A DNA stretch of 64,000 nucleotides. Origin: Mycobacteroides sp. CBMA 271 (GTDB taxonomy: Bacteria; Actinomycetota; Actinomycetes; Mycobacteriales; Mycobacteriaceae). The number at the start of each line of letters is the position of its first letter. Within the stretch, counting starts at the first letter, position 1. Of the stretch, positions 10,579-19,564 are shown piece by piece. The notes beneath the pieces were generated by a model. That model had not been told where the DNA came from, made no database searches, and worked only from the letters and a program-made list of their open reading frames with translations. The translations under genes were made by a program, and so were the position numbers. Location: the NCBI RefSeq assembly GCF_009729205.1, contig NZ_VTHB01000002.1:620001-684000 (forward strand). The letters are read 5' to 3'.

Positions 10579-11847
10579 CTAATCCCCTAGGGCACTTCGC
10601 ATCCAACGCAGGACACTCGGCATCGCCCACCCGCCCGCTATCAGATGCTCACCCGGCACCGGCAGGTATTCCACCGCTGCCCCTTTGGCGCGCCAGTTCT
10701 CGGCAAGCTCAAGAACGCCCTCCTCGGGAATGAACTGGTCACCGAGGAATCGGTCCTTGGCGCCGTGGTACAGCAAGATAGGCATGGCGGGTGCAACATC
10801 GCCCGGCTTGTTCGCGGCAATCACATTCTGGGCGATCTCGGATTCGAAAGGCTCTGAAATGGAAGCCAACACATCGAGATCAATCCGAGCCAGCCCGGCG
10901 GCCGCGAGGGGCGGCTGGGGCAGATCCTTCGCGAGCGTCGTGACATAGAACGCGAAGTCCCCGAAGATTTCCACCATCTCCGGGTACTCCCGTGCCTGCC
11001 CGACGGTGGCGGCGGCAAAAAGTCCAGAACCAAAGGCTCCGTTCATGTTCCGGTACAGCAGTGCATAGTCCGTGGGCGTCCCACCGGCCGCTGCGCCCTT
11101 GAATCGCAACTCGGGAGCATAGGTGGGCTGCTCCTGGGCGGCCCACGCCGTCGCTATGGCTCCGCCGCTGTATCCATCCATGACCATGGGAGATTCGGCG
11201 AGGTCCGGACGGATCTCGCGCATTCCGCGTACCGAGTCCAGTACCGCATGCGCAGCCATGACACCCGCCGAGTACGACATCCGGGGGCCCTCGTGGTCGG
11301 GAAGGAGCACCGCGTAATTCCGTGCCAGCAGCAGGGGCAGGAAGGGCGGCACGTCGATGAACACGCCCCGTCCGATCCGGTATGACGGCGCCGACTTGAG
11401 ACCCAGCGAGTTAATCGGCTGATTGCGCACTACAACTGGGCGAGGACCGCTGCCCTTCCAGGCACCGCGGGGAACAAGCAGCGACGCCGTGACGGGAACG
11501 GCATTTCCTGCGGTATCGGTGGAGCGCACCATCAACCGCTGTATCGTCACCCCAGGAATCGGAATGCGCGGCTGCACAAACTGTTTCCGAACGATCTCGC
11601 CGTTGCCATAGTCGGTGAGATCGCCCGGATCGGAGTAGAAGCCCGGCCCTGGGATGGGTGTCGGAAGAATTGCGGCATGCCGATCGGCGCGCTGCGCGTC
11701 GGTCAGTCTGCTTGCTGCCCAACTGTTTAGCCTGCGTACCACTGCCGAGCTGCGCAAGCTCACCGCCGAGCCGGCGATCCCTGCGATCGCAGTGCCCACG
11801 CCAGCCAAAGCGGCTCCGCCTATAGCGGAGTATGGCTTCGTTGCCAT
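10579..11847 (-). CDS. Secretory lipase family (alpha/beta hydrolase)
   Basis: 422 residues from ATG 11847, chosen because AGGAGGTG lies just upstream on the minus strand; a longer frame to 11892 lacks this. The N terminus has a hydrophobic Ala/Gly-rich stretch (about residues 7-30) that could be a signal anchor. The GYSGG nucleophile elbow and the late PVPGEHL histidine segment, with YHGAKDRF carrying the likely acid, fit the fungal-type secretory lipase family (PF03583) found in many mycobacteria. The expected activity is hydrolysis of triacylglycerol or other carboxylic esters at or outside the membrane. It stands alone, downstream of car on the same strand. Confidence 0.8.
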   Translation of the reverse strand: MATKPYSAIGGAALAGVGTAIAGIAGSAVSLRSSAVVRRLNSWAASRLTDAQRADRHAAILPTPIPGPGFYSDPGDLTDYGNGEIVRKQFVQPRIPIPGVTIQRLMVRSTDTAGNAVPVTASLLVPRGAWKGSGPRPVVVRNQPINSLGLKSAPSYRIGRGVFIDVPPFLPLLLARNYAVLLPDHEGPRMSYSAGVMAAHAVLDSVRGMREIRPDLAESPMVMDGYSGGAIATAWAAQEQPTYAPELRFKGAAAGGTPTDYALLYRNMNGAFGSGLFAAATVGQAREYPEMVEIFGDFAFYVTTLAKDLPQPPLAAAGLARIDLDVLASISEPFESEIAQNVIAANKPGDVAPAMPILLYHGAKDRFLGDQFIPEEGVLELAENWRAKGAAVEYLPVPGEHLIAGGWAMPSVLRWMRSALGD

Positions 11848-11952
11848 ACGACACCTCCTGAGTCCCGCACAGCGTAGACCATGCACTCCCACAACAGATG
11901 TAGTAGGAATGTCTCGATCACGCCGCGTGTTCCGGCAGGGTGTCGGCTGCTA

Positions 11953-11990
11953 GCCTGGCGCGGATTTCGGGTCGAATTTCCGCGCCAGGC
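11953..11990. terminator. 12-bp stem hairpin downstream of car
   Basis: GCCTGGCGCGGA at 11953-11964 pairs perfectly with TCCGCGCCAGGC at 11979-11990 across a 14-nt loop, 27 bp past the car stop codon on the minus strand. No U-run follows. Confidence 0.55.
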
Positions 11991-12016
11991 CCGCATTCGA
12001 TCTGTGCACGAATCGG

Positions 12017-15000
12017 CTAGATCAGGCCCAGCAGGCTGATGTCGGCCGCGTATTTGAGGATCAGCTCCTTGGCGACGTGTGGGATTTCGCCCCCGCCGCC
12101 GACCTCCGCTTCTCGCACCGCTCCGCTGAACTCGGCGGTCGGCAACGCCGATCCGTCGATGGCCAGCTGCGGCTTCTCGTACATCTTCAGCAGCGGCAGC
12201 ACGGACTGCTGGCGCTGCTGCTCGGGCAGGCTCTTGAGCGCCGTCTCGAACCGGGATAGCCACTGCGCGTAGTCATCGATCCGCACGATCTTGTACCCGG
12301 CCTCGATCAACCAGTCCACGAAGGTGTCCAGGGAGACACCGTCGTGATGCGGATTGAACACATCGAAGCTGCGGTAGCCATCCACCACCCCCACCCCACC
12401 GATTGCGGTGATGGACGCAGCTGTGAAATCGCCTGGCACACCGTCATAGTGGGCCCGCTGGCGGTTTCCATCGGCGTCCAGTTCGTAGAAGCTCTTGGGT
12501 GCGACGCCGGTGAGCAACAGGCTCTGGATGGTCCGGGTGAACACATCGGTGACGTTGAGCTGACCGTGATACCGGCTGTGCGCCAAGATCATGTCCGAGC
12601 GGAACACCCGCACCGGCAGCCCGGCCAGGTCATGGGCCTCGCGCAGCAGCACCTCGCCCGCCCACTTGGAGTTGCCGTATCCATTGGCGTAGCCATCGTT
12701 GATCTCGCGTACCGCCGACATCACGCGGACATCGGAGTCCTCCTCGAACTGCGTCACCGGAATCTGGTCGGCGATGCCGACAGTCGACAGGTAGGTGACC
12801 GGCTTGAGCCGCTCGGAGAGCGCCAGCTTGATGATCTCGGCGGTGCCTGCCACGTTCGGCCCGAACAGCTGGCTGTAGGGCAGCACGTGGTTGACCAACG
12901 CACCGGAGTGCACGATCAGATCCACGTCTGTGGCGAGCTTGCGCCAAACATCCTGCGTCAGACCAAGATCTGCGTCACCGAAGTCGCCGGCGATCACCTC
13001 GAGGCCCTTATCTGCCAGCCCGCGGTAGTGCGCCAACAGCTCGGGGTCACCCGATTCGTACACCGCGTCCAACCGGGCACGCGCGGCCTGCACGTCAGTG
13101 CCCCGGATGAGCGCGTACACCTTGCCGCCCGTGGGTGCCAGCCGCTCAAGCCAGTCGAGCACCAGCCAGCGCCCGAGCCAGCCGTTGCCACCGGTTACCA
13201 GCACGGTCTTGACGTCGCTAGCCGGTGGCGCAATGTCCTTGGCCGCCTTCAACAACGACTCATCGAGGAACTTGTCCAGCGTCAGCTCCGCCGCGTTGAT
13301 GACGGTGGCATCCTTGCCGTGCACCGAAGTGAACGTCGGCTGCATGGCGTCACCGGCTTGCTGTGCCTCGATATGCCGGGCAATCGCCGCGAGATCGTTG
13401 GCGACGCTGTTGATGACGCCGACCGGGACCTCGACGTCGAAGATGTCGTGCAGCAGTTCGGAGTACGACAGCGCCGATAGCGAGTCGCCACCCAGGTCAA
13501 TGAACCGCACATCCGGTGCAATGTCCGAGATCGACGCGCCCAACAGGGCCGCCGCAGCGTCGGTCACCGTGTCCAGGACGGGACGATCGGCCGCATCGCG
13601 AGCCAGCTGGCGCAACCGCTGGTTCTGGCCTTCCGCCAGTTCGGCATACAGCGCCTCCAGCCGTTCGCCGTAGTGTTCCTTCAGCTTGGGACGCAGCAGC
13701 TTGCGCGCGTCAGACAGCAGGCCGGACTCGACCGTAAACACCTCTGTTTCGACGATGAAATCCCGGGGGATCTCGTAGGACTGCAGCTCGGCGTCCTTGG
13801 CGACCTGCTGCAGGGAGTCATGAATCAGCGGCTTGAGCGCATCCGGCGAATCCGTGTAGCGCTCAAGGGCTTCCGGAGTGGGCACGACGACCGCCAGCAG
13901 GAACGAACGCTCGCTGTTGCCGTATACGAAGATCTGCCGCACCAGCGGGCTGCCCGTGTAGGCGGCCTCCAGCTTGGACACCGCAACGAACTCACCCTGC
14001 GCCAGCTTGAGCACGTTCTTCACGCGGTCCAGGTACTTGAGGTGATCCGGTCCCAGCTCGGCCACCACGTCGCCGGTCTTGTAGTAGCCGTCCTCGTCGA
14101 AGACCTCGGCGGTGGTTTCCGCGCGCTTGTAGTAGCCCGGGAACATGGTTTCTGACTTCAGCCGCAGCTCACCCCGAGGATGCGGGGAATCCGTGGTGAA
14201 GTAACCGAGTTCGGGAACGTCGACCAACTTGTAGTCCGTGACGGGCGGGCGTTGCAGGACGCCGTCGCGCCACACCCCGCCAGCCTCAGTAGAGCCATAG
14301 CCGTCGTGCAGCGGAACCAGCATGAGCGACTCCATGAACTGGTTCATCTCGGGAGACAGCGGCGCCGAACCGGATCCGGCGCTGAGCACACGTCCGCCGA
14401 AGTCCTCCTCACGGATCCGTACCTTGATCCGCTCCGCCAGCTCCGGATCGCTCTCTCCGGGGGCAAGTGAGCGATCCAACTCGGCCTGGTAGCGCTGGAA
14501 GACCATCTCCACGATGCGTGGCACGAACAGCACCTCGGAGGGACGGATGAGTGCGATGTCCTCGAAGAACGTCGACAGGTCACTAGAGGCGATGTAGAAC
14601 GCCGTACCGCCACCGGACAGCGTGCCCATCAGGGTGAGCCGGCCCGCCAGGTGACTCATCGGCATGAAGTTGAGGCCGACGGACGGAATCACCTCTTCGG
14701 TCAGCCACTTCTTCTGCCACAGGTTGGCCAGCAGCCACTGCGGGTACATCGCCCCCTTGGGGGTGCCGGTGCTGCCCGAGGTGTAGATGAGCAGACGCAG
14801 CGCGTCGGGATCGGAGCTGGGCAGCGGAGCGGGCGCAAGCCCGCGGCCCCGCGCGATGGCCTCGCCGAGTGGATCGACCACTATCGTTCGGCCGGCCTCC
14901 TCGAGTCGGGTGCGGGCAGCGCGCAACGCCTCGCGGTGGCTGTCCACCTCCGGGTGGTAGTCGAAGACCGACAGCAGCCGGATAGACGGCGACGCCAGGA

Positions 15001-15574
15001 TGGACTCCAGCGCGGCATCGAGGTACTCGACGCTGGCCGCGAAGACCGCCGGCTGCGTCTCCTCCAGAATGGCGTTGCGCTGGGGAACCGAGGCGCCGGT
15101 CTGCAGCGGCACCGACACCGTCCCGAGGCGAATGCCGGCGACATCGAGCGCCGCGAAGTCGGTGCTGGTGAAGCCGAGCTGGGCGACGAAGTCGCCGTCA
15201 CGGATCCCCTGCTCGTGCCAGGCGGCCGCGATGGCCGCTGCTCGATCCCATAGCTCACGATAGGAGACGGTCGAGTACTCAGGCTTCAACGCAAGGGCGG
15301 TCGCGCCGTTGTCGTCGGTCACCAACTCGGTGACGCGCTGACCGAGTGCCGCGCGGTCCCCATAACCCTCCAGGAGCCCGCGGACCACCTCAACGAGCGG
15401 CAGGCCGGGCTGGTTGATGGCTTCGGTGACGGCCGCGTCAGGGAACAGCGCCTGCAGCTGCGGGTCGTTGGCCACGACCTGCGCGATGCGCCGTTCGAGC
15501 GCCTTTTGTTCTTGTTCAGCGAGCACCACGACATCAGGTGTTGTTGCAGCGGGGGTGGAAAGTGTCTGTGTCAT
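12017..15574 (-). CDS. car: Carboxylic acid reductase (A-PCP-R)
   Basis: 1185 residues from ATG 15574, which has GAGGTA upstream; an in-frame ATG at 15595 is less likely. The adenylation domain carries the P-loop LLIYTSGSTGTPKGAMY. The carrier domain has DLGGDSLSALS with the phosphopantetheine serine at residue 698. The C-terminal reductase domain begins with the NADPH-binding VLVTGGNGWLGRW and has the YGNSK Tyr-Lys pair. This order and length match mycobacterial and Nocardia carboxylic acid reductases, which convert aromatic and fatty acids to aldehydes using ATP and NADPH after activation by a phosphopantetheinyl transferase. It is monocistronic; no PPTase gene is near. Confidence 0.96.
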   Translation of the reverse strand: MTQTLSTPAATTPDVVVLAEQEQKALERRIAQVVANDPQLQALFPDAAVTEAINQPGLPLVEVVRGLLEGYGDRAALGQRVTELVTDDNGATALALKPEYSTVSYRELWDRAAAIAAAWHEQGIRDGDFVAQLGFTSTDFAALDVAGIRLGTVSVPLQTGASVPQRNAILEETQPAVFAASVEYLDAALESILASPSIRLLSVFDYHPEVDSHREALRAARTRLEEAGRTIVVDPLGEAIARGRGLAPAPLPSSDPDALRLLIYTSGSTGTPKGAMYPQWLLANLWQKKWLTEEVIPSVGLNFMPMSHLAGRLTLMGTLSGGGTAFYIASSDLSTFFEDIALIRPSEVLFVPRIVEMVFQRYQAELDRSLAPGESDPELAERIKVRIREEDFGGRVLSAGSGSAPLSPEMNQFMESLMLVPLHDGYGSTEAGGVWRDGVLQRPPVTDYKLVDVPELGYFTTDSPHPRGELRLKSETMFPGYYKRAETTAEVFDEDGYYKTGDVVAELGPDHLKYLDRVKNVLKLAQGEFVAVSKLEAAYTGSPLVRQIFVYGNSERSFLLAVVVPTPEALERYTDSPDALKPLIHDSLQQVAKDAELQSYEIPRDFIVETEVFTVESGLLSDARKLLRPKLKEHYGERLEALYAELAEGQNQRLRQLARDAADRPVLDTVTDAAAALLGASISDIAPDVRFIDLGGDSLSALSYSELLHDIFDVEVPVGVINSVANDLAAIARHIEAQQAGDAMQPTFTSVHGKDATVINAAELTLDKFLDESLLKAAKDIAPPASDVKTVLVTGGNGWLGRWLVLDWLERLAPTGGKVYALIRGTDVQAARARLDAVYESGDPELLAHYRGLADKGLEVIAGDFGDADLGLTQDVWRKLATDVDLIVHSGALVNHVLPYSQLFGPNVAGTAEIIKLALSERLKPVTYLSTVGIADQIPVTQFEEDSDVRVMSAVREINDGYANGYGNSKWAGEVLLREAHDLAGLPVRVFRSDMILAHSRYHGQLNVTDVFTRTIQSLLLTGVAPKSFYELDADGNRQRAHYDGVPGDFTAASITAIGGVGVVDGYRSFDVFNPHHDGVSLDTFVDWLIEAGYKIVRIDDYAQWLSRFETALKSLPEQQRQQSVLPLLKMYEKPQLAIDGSALPTAEFSGAVREAEVGGGGEIPHVAKELILKYAADISLLGLI

Positions 15575-15755
15575 GCCTAGTACCTCGGGATACATATAGA
15601 TGGTGGGTGAGGGCGACGGTGTCCAAAGGGAAAAACTACATACCTAAGCTAACTATTCCCTGTGGGGCCCAAACGGCCGCCTCCCACGGAGTGGACATTC
15701 TTGCTGGATGCGGCCCGTAATCACGACCATGGCTGCCATCTCAGGGTGAGCAGGA

Positions 15756-16412
15756 TCACCCCCATTTCGTCGCGGTAATCCGCCACAGACGCCGCGGCAG
15801 ATCGCCCTCCTCGAACGCGTACACCTCGTCGAGCGTCCATCCCTCCGCTAGTTCGTCGACGAGTTCGCGGGAAAAGAAGTGCACCGCGAAACCCCCATGC
15901 TCAAAGATGTCGTCGCCCCGAGGTACGCCGGATCCGAAGTGCGCATCACCGGTGTGACGAACGGTGTAAACGAGCCTTCCGCCCGGCCGCAGCACTCGGT
16001 GGATCTCGCCCACAATGCCGTGAATCTCCCTCGTGGAGAAGGCCATACACAACGCCATGTGCGCGAAGACCGCATCGAAGGATTCGTCCTCCATCGGCAA
16101 GGGCTCCCGCAAGTCATGCATTGCCACCGAGAGGTTCGCGGTGACACCTTGCGCCTCGGCGGATTCCCGGATCTGTTCGATGGCGACCTCGCTGAAATCG
16201 GTGGCGACTACGGAGCAGCCCTCCCGAGCGAAGTAGAGCGCGTCTCGGCCGTGACCGGCCGCCAGCTCGAGTACGCGGCGTGCGCCGGCCGCCCCGAACA
16301 ACCGCACCGCATACACCGCCGGCGCCGATGGCCGGGCTCCATACATATCCGGATGCAGTTGATAGGTGCCATCCCAGTGCGCGCGCTGCACCGCTCCCAA
16401 ATCTGCATTCAC
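15756..16412 (-). CDS. Class I SAM-dependent methyltransferase
   Basis: 218 residues. Motif I VLELAAGHGRDALYFA (about residues 46-61), the acidic motif VVATDFS, motif IV FDAVFAHMALCM and post-motif RVLRPGGRLVYTVRH define a complete type-11 methyltransferase; the GHGRDA loop with 'FAREG' is also seen in thiol- and tellurite-type methyltransferases. It is divergent from the ArsR-rhodanese/MddA-like pair and shares a 79-bp promoter region containing two inverted repeats. Neighbourhood suggests it could methylate a sulfur or metalloid substrate, but this is inference. The start codon ATG 16412 is followed by a normal N terminus with AHWDGTY. Confidence 0.82.
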   Translation of the reverse strand: MNADLGAVQRAHWDGTYQLHPDMYGARPSAPAVYAVRLFGAAGARRVLELAAGHGRDALYFAREGCSVVATDFSEVAIEQIRESAEAQGVTANLSVAMHDLREPLPMEDESFDAVFAHMALCMAFSTREIHGIVGEIHRVLRPGGRLVYTVRHTGDAHFGSGVPRGDDIFEHGGFAVHFFSRELVDELAEGWTLDEVYAFEEGDLPRRLWRITATKWG

Positions 16413-16443
16413 GCGTGGCCCCTTTCATGCAATCTACCTCGTA

Positions 16444-16463
16444 ATTCAATTACTCTATTGAAT
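16444..16463. promoter_or_regulatory. ArsR-type operator candidate (7-6-7 inverted repeat)
   Basis: ATTCAAT (16444-16450) and ATTGAAT (16457-16463) form a perfect inverted repeat in the divergent promoter region. The AT-rich TTGAA-type half-sites resemble SmtB/ArsR-family operators. Confidence 0.55.
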
Positions 16464-16465
16464 AC

Positions 16466-16481
16466 TAGATCAATGGATCTA
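16466..16481. promoter_or_regulatory. Second inverted repeat before arsR-rhodanese gene (6-4-6)
   Basis: TAGATC-AATG-GATCTA is a perfect inverted repeat 10 bp upstream of the GTG start of the ArsR-family gene; it may overlap the promoter or transcription start. Confidence 0.45.
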
Positions 16482-16491
16482 TAGTGAGCCG

Positions 16492-17202
16492 GTGACCGTT
16501 GCACCGGAGACCAAACGTGACTTCAAAGATGGGCTCTACGGGGAGTTCGCACGGATCGGCAAGGCCCTCTCAAGCGGGCCCCGCCTAGAGATTCTCGACC
16601 TGCTGGCCCAGAGTGAGCGGACCGTCGAATCGCTCGCCACCGAGGCCGCCCTCTCTATCGCAAACGCCTCCCGCCACCTCCAAGTACTGCGCCAAGCGCA
16701 GCTCGTGACCGCCGAACGCGATGGGACCTTTGTCCGCTACCGACTGTCCGGCCCAGAGGTCACCGGCCTCGTCCTGGCGCTCCGGCGCACCGCCGAGCAG
16801 CACCTGGCCGAGGTGGATCGAGTAGTACGTGACTTCCTCGGGGATCGCGACAGCCTCGAACCCGTGCCCCCTGATGAGCTGATGCGCCGCATGACTGCAG
16901 GCGAGGTCGTCGTGCTCGATGTACGGCCCGCCCAGGAATACGCGGCAGGCCATATCGCCGGGGCGGTGTCCGTGCCCATCGACCAGCTCCACGAACGTCT
17001 CGCTGGACTTCCACACGACAAGCACTACATCGCCTATTGCCGCGGGCCCTACTGCGTCTACGCCGACGAAGCGGTCGACACCCTGCAAGCCAAAGGCATT
17101 CGCGCACAACGTCTTACCGAAGGCTACCCCGAGTGGTGGATGTCGGGCCGCCCTGTGAACTCCATGAATCAGCACAAAGCCGCATCAAGGAGGCCAGCAT
17201 GA
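16492..17202 (+). CDS. ArsR-family regulator fused to rhodanese domain
   Basis: 236 residues, GTG start. Residues 15-100 form a winged helix (PRLEILDLLAQ ... NASRHLQVLRQAQLV ... GTFVRYRLS) without an obvious metal-binding CVC motif. Residues 130-225 form a rhodanese domain with the VLDVRPAQEYAAGHIAGA entry motif and an active-site loop containing two cysteines, CRGPYC at 183-188. ArsR-rhodanese fusions are known as candidate sensors of sulfane sulfur: the rhodanese cysteine can carry a persulfide. The gene overlaps the next by ATGA, so regulator and membrane methyltransferase are coupled. It probably represses the divergent unit through the inverted repeats upstream. Confidence 0.88.
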   Translation: MTVAPETKRDFKDGLYGEFARIGKALSSGPRLEILDLLAQSERTVESLATEAALSIANASRHLQVLRQAQLVTAERDGTFVRYRLSGPEVTGLVLALRRTAEQHLAEVDRVVRDFLGDRDSLEPVPPDELMRRMTAGEVVVLDVRPAQEYAAGHIAGAVSVPIDQLHERLAGLPHDKHYIAYCRGPYCVYADEAVDTLQAKGIRAQRLTEGYPEWWMSGRPVNSMNQHKAASRRPA

Positions 17203-17939
17203 AGCGCATGTTGATCGTCGGATACGGAGGCCTCTCGTACCTCACATTCCTCGCGGCATTTCTCTATTCGATTGGATTCGTGGGGAACTTCGTCGTACCG
17301 CGCACCGTCGACGGCGGCATCGCGGCGTCGACGGCCGAAGCCATCGTGGTCAACATCGTGCTGCTCACACTGTTCGCCGTGCCGCACAGCGTGATGGCCC
17401 GCCCCGGCTTCAAGGTCTGGTGGACTCGACTGGTTCCCGACACGATCGAGCGCAGCACGTATGTGTTGGTGTCGAGTCTTCTTCTAGTCCTGTTGTTTTG
17501 GCAGTGGAGGACCCTGCCCGCACCGATCTGGGAGGTTGACTGGGCACCCGGACGGATCGCCCTGTACGCCCTTTTCTGGCTTGGGTGGGCGCTCGTGCTC
17601 GCATCGACCTTCATGATCAACCATTTCGACCTGTTCGGACTGCGTCAGGTCCATCTCGCGTGGCAGGCAAAGCCCTACAGCCACGTGGAGTTCCGCGTGA
17701 CCATGCTGTATCGACTGGTACGACATCCCCTGATGTTGGGGTTCATCGTGGCGTTCTGGGCGACACCCTCGATGTCGGCGGGGCACCTTCTATTCGCAGC
17801 GGCAACAACGGCATACATCGTGGTGGCCCTTCAGTTCGAAGAACGTGATCTGCGTGAGGTATTGGGCGAGCCGTATCGCGAGTACAGACAGAAGGTCCCC
17901 ATGCTTGTCCCCGGCCTGCGGCCCCGGAAGCCGTCGTAG
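17199..17939 (+). CDS. MddA-like methanethiol S-methyltransferase family membrane protein
   Basis: 246 residues from ATG 17199 with AAGGAGG just upstream; ATGA overlap with the regulator. It has about five to six TM helices. The C-terminal half matches the ICMT/NnrU-like fold: HFDLFGLRQV, then LVRHPLMLGF with the His-Pro SAM-binding signature, AFWATPSMSAGHLL, and the EERDL...YREY tail. This combination is typical of MddA-type proteins, which use SAM to methylate methanethiol (and sulfide) to dimethyl sulfide. Linkage to an ArsR-rhodanese regulator supports a thiol or sulfide substrate. No direct evidence in the sequence excludes another small thiol or lipid substrate. Confidence 0.78.
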   Translation: MKRMLIVGYGGLSYLTFLAAFLYSIGFVGNFVVPRTVDGGIAASTAEAIVVNIVLLTLFAVPHSVMARPGFKVWWTRLVPDTIERSTYVLVSSLLLVLLFWQWRTLPAPIWEVDWAPGRIALYALFWLGWALVLASTFMINHFDLFGLRQVHLAWQAKPYSHVEFRVTMLYRLVRHPLMLGFIVAFWATPSMSAGHLLFAAATTAYIVVALQFEERDLREVLGEPYREYRQKVPMLVPGLRPRKPS

Positions 17940-18010
17940 ACTCAGCGCCCCAACGCGTGTGGAGCTCTCCGTCCGACTCGGCGCGCGAAATCATGCTCGC
18001 GCACTGAGAA

Positions 18011-19504
18011 TCAGACTTCACCGTATTCATCGAACCAGTACGCGAGCTTGCCGCGCCGGCTCACCGCACGCAGCCGCGACTCCGTCAACGCCCGAGTCTT
18101 GCTGGTGGTGACGATCATCAGCTCATCGTCCGATTCGATCCGGGTGTCGGGCAGCGGGACGAAGGTGTTGCCCTGCCTGATGATCAGGGTGACGACGGCC
18201 GGATCCGGAAGCCGCAGCTCCAGGATGGTCACGTTGCGCAACCGCGATGCCGGCTGCACCTTCATGGTGAGCAGCTCGGCATCGAGCACATCCAAAGGTG
18301 CTGCCTCGACCTGGATTTCGCGGGTCGCCTCTCTGGTGATCAGGCCCAGCAGGTGCGCGACGGGCCTCAGGCTCGGACCCTGCACCAGGGTGAAGACCAC
18401 CACCAGGACGAACACGATGTTGAGCAGCCGGTAACTGTCGGGCACTCCCTCCACGATGGGGAAGGTCGCCAGCACCACCGGAACGGCGCCACGCAGACCG
18501 GCCCAGGAGAGGAACGCCTGCTCACGCCAGGGGAGGCGAAACCCGGCAAGGGAGCCCACCACCGACAGTGGCCGCGCCACCAGCAGCAGCACCAGGCCGA
18601 TGACGATCGCCGGAACGATGTCCTGCACCAGCTCGGTCGGGTTCACCAGCAGGCCAAGCAATACGAACAGGCCGATCTGTGCCAGCCAACCCAGACCCTC
18701 GGCGAACGATCGGGTGGCCGATCGGTGCGGCAGACCCGAGTTGGCCAGCACCACTGCGGCCAGATAGGCAGCTATGAAGCCACTGGCGTGCACAGCCCCC
18801 GAGGCGGCGAACGCCACCAGGCCCAGGCCGAACGTCGCGATCGGGTACAGCCCCGAGGCGGGCAGGGCCACGCGGCGCAGCGCCATCGCCCCGAGGAAAC
18901 CGGCACCTAGGCCTATCGCCGAACCGGCCAGCAGCTCGTAGACGATCTGCAGCACCGCGCTCTTGGGCTCGAACACGAAGGGCAGCACGCTGAACATCAG
19001 GACCAAGATCACCGCGGGTGCGTCGTTGAAACCGGACTCGGCCTCCAACAGGCCAGCGACCCTGCGCGGCAGCGGCAGCACCCGCAACACCGAGAACACC
19101 GCGGCGGCATCGGTGGAAGACACGATGGCACCGAGCAGCAAGGCCAGCTGCCAGTCCATGCGCAACAGCACATGCGCACCGACCGCGGTGACCAAGGTGC
19201 TGATCACGACGCCGACCGTCGCCATCGCGCCGGCGGGCGCGAGCACCTTGCGGATATCGGAGAACCGGGTGGTCAAACCGCCCTCGACGAGGATTACCGC
19301 GAGCGCCGCGGTGCACACGTTCCGGGCCAATTCCACGTTGTCGAATTCCAGCCCGAGCCCGTCCTCACCGAGGACGACTCCGACCAGGAGAAAGAACAAG
19401 AGGCTGGGGAACCCAATGCGCGTGGCTACGCGCGTGCCGACGATGCTGGCGAGCAGCACAAGCCCGCCGATGAGCAAGGCCAAGTACAGCTGGTGCAGGC
19501 TCAC
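18011..19504 (-). CDS. Potassium/proton antiporter (CPA1, NhaP2-type)
   Basis: 497 residues with about 12 to 13 TM helices: FLLVGVVLGEDGLGL near the start, the transport-site type segment LEAESGFNDAPAVI in the middle and SWAGLRGAVPVVLATFPI late, all characteristic of NhaP/CPA1 antiporters. The last 100 residues form a soluble RCK-C-like domain (LLTMKVQPASRLRN ... DDELMIVTTS), which in NhaP2/CvrA proteins responds to nucleotides or K+. It exchanges K+ or Na+ for H+ across the membrane. It is divergent from the TrkA-type protein at 19565, with only about 45-60 bp between, so the two K+ functions probably share a promoter region. Confidence 0.88.
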   Translation of the reverse strand: MSLHQLYLALLIGGLVLLASIVGTRVATRIGFPSLLFFLLVGVVLGEDGLGLEFDNVELARNVCTAALAVILVEGGLTTRFSDIRKVLAPAGAMATVGVVISTLVTAVGAHVLLRMDWQLALLLGAIVSSTDAAAVFSVLRVLPLPRRVAGLLEAESGFNDAPAVILVLMFSVLPFVFEPKSAVLQIVYELLAGSAIGLGAGFLGAMALRRVALPASGLYPIATFGLGLVAFAASGAVHASGFIAAYLAAVVLANSGLPHRSATRSFAEGLGWLAQIGLFVLLGLLVNPTELVQDIVPAIVIGLVLLLVARPLSVVGSLAGFRLPWREQAFLSWAGLRGAVPVVLATFPIVEGVPDSYRLLNIVFVLVVVFTLVQGPSLRPVAHLLGLITREATREIQVEAAPLDVLDAELLTMKVQPASRLRNVTILELRLPDPAVVTLIIRQGNTFVPLPDTRIESDDELMIVTTSKTRALTESRLRAVSRRGKLAYWFDEYGEV

Positions 19505-19564
19505 TTCGTTCCCGTCGGTCGACTCCGGTTAATAGGGCACGATAGCGGGGTGGCGGAACGGAAG

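Noticed and set aside
12344..13480. 378-codon plus-strand frame inside car
   Set aside because: Antisense to the reductase and carrier domains of carboxylic acid reductase; composition is that of a shadow frame.
15600..15680. AGCTAACT/TAGCTTAGG sequence before car resembling an IdeR iron box
   Set aside because: Match to TTAGGTTAGGCTAACCTAA is too weak; no symmetric box could be formed.
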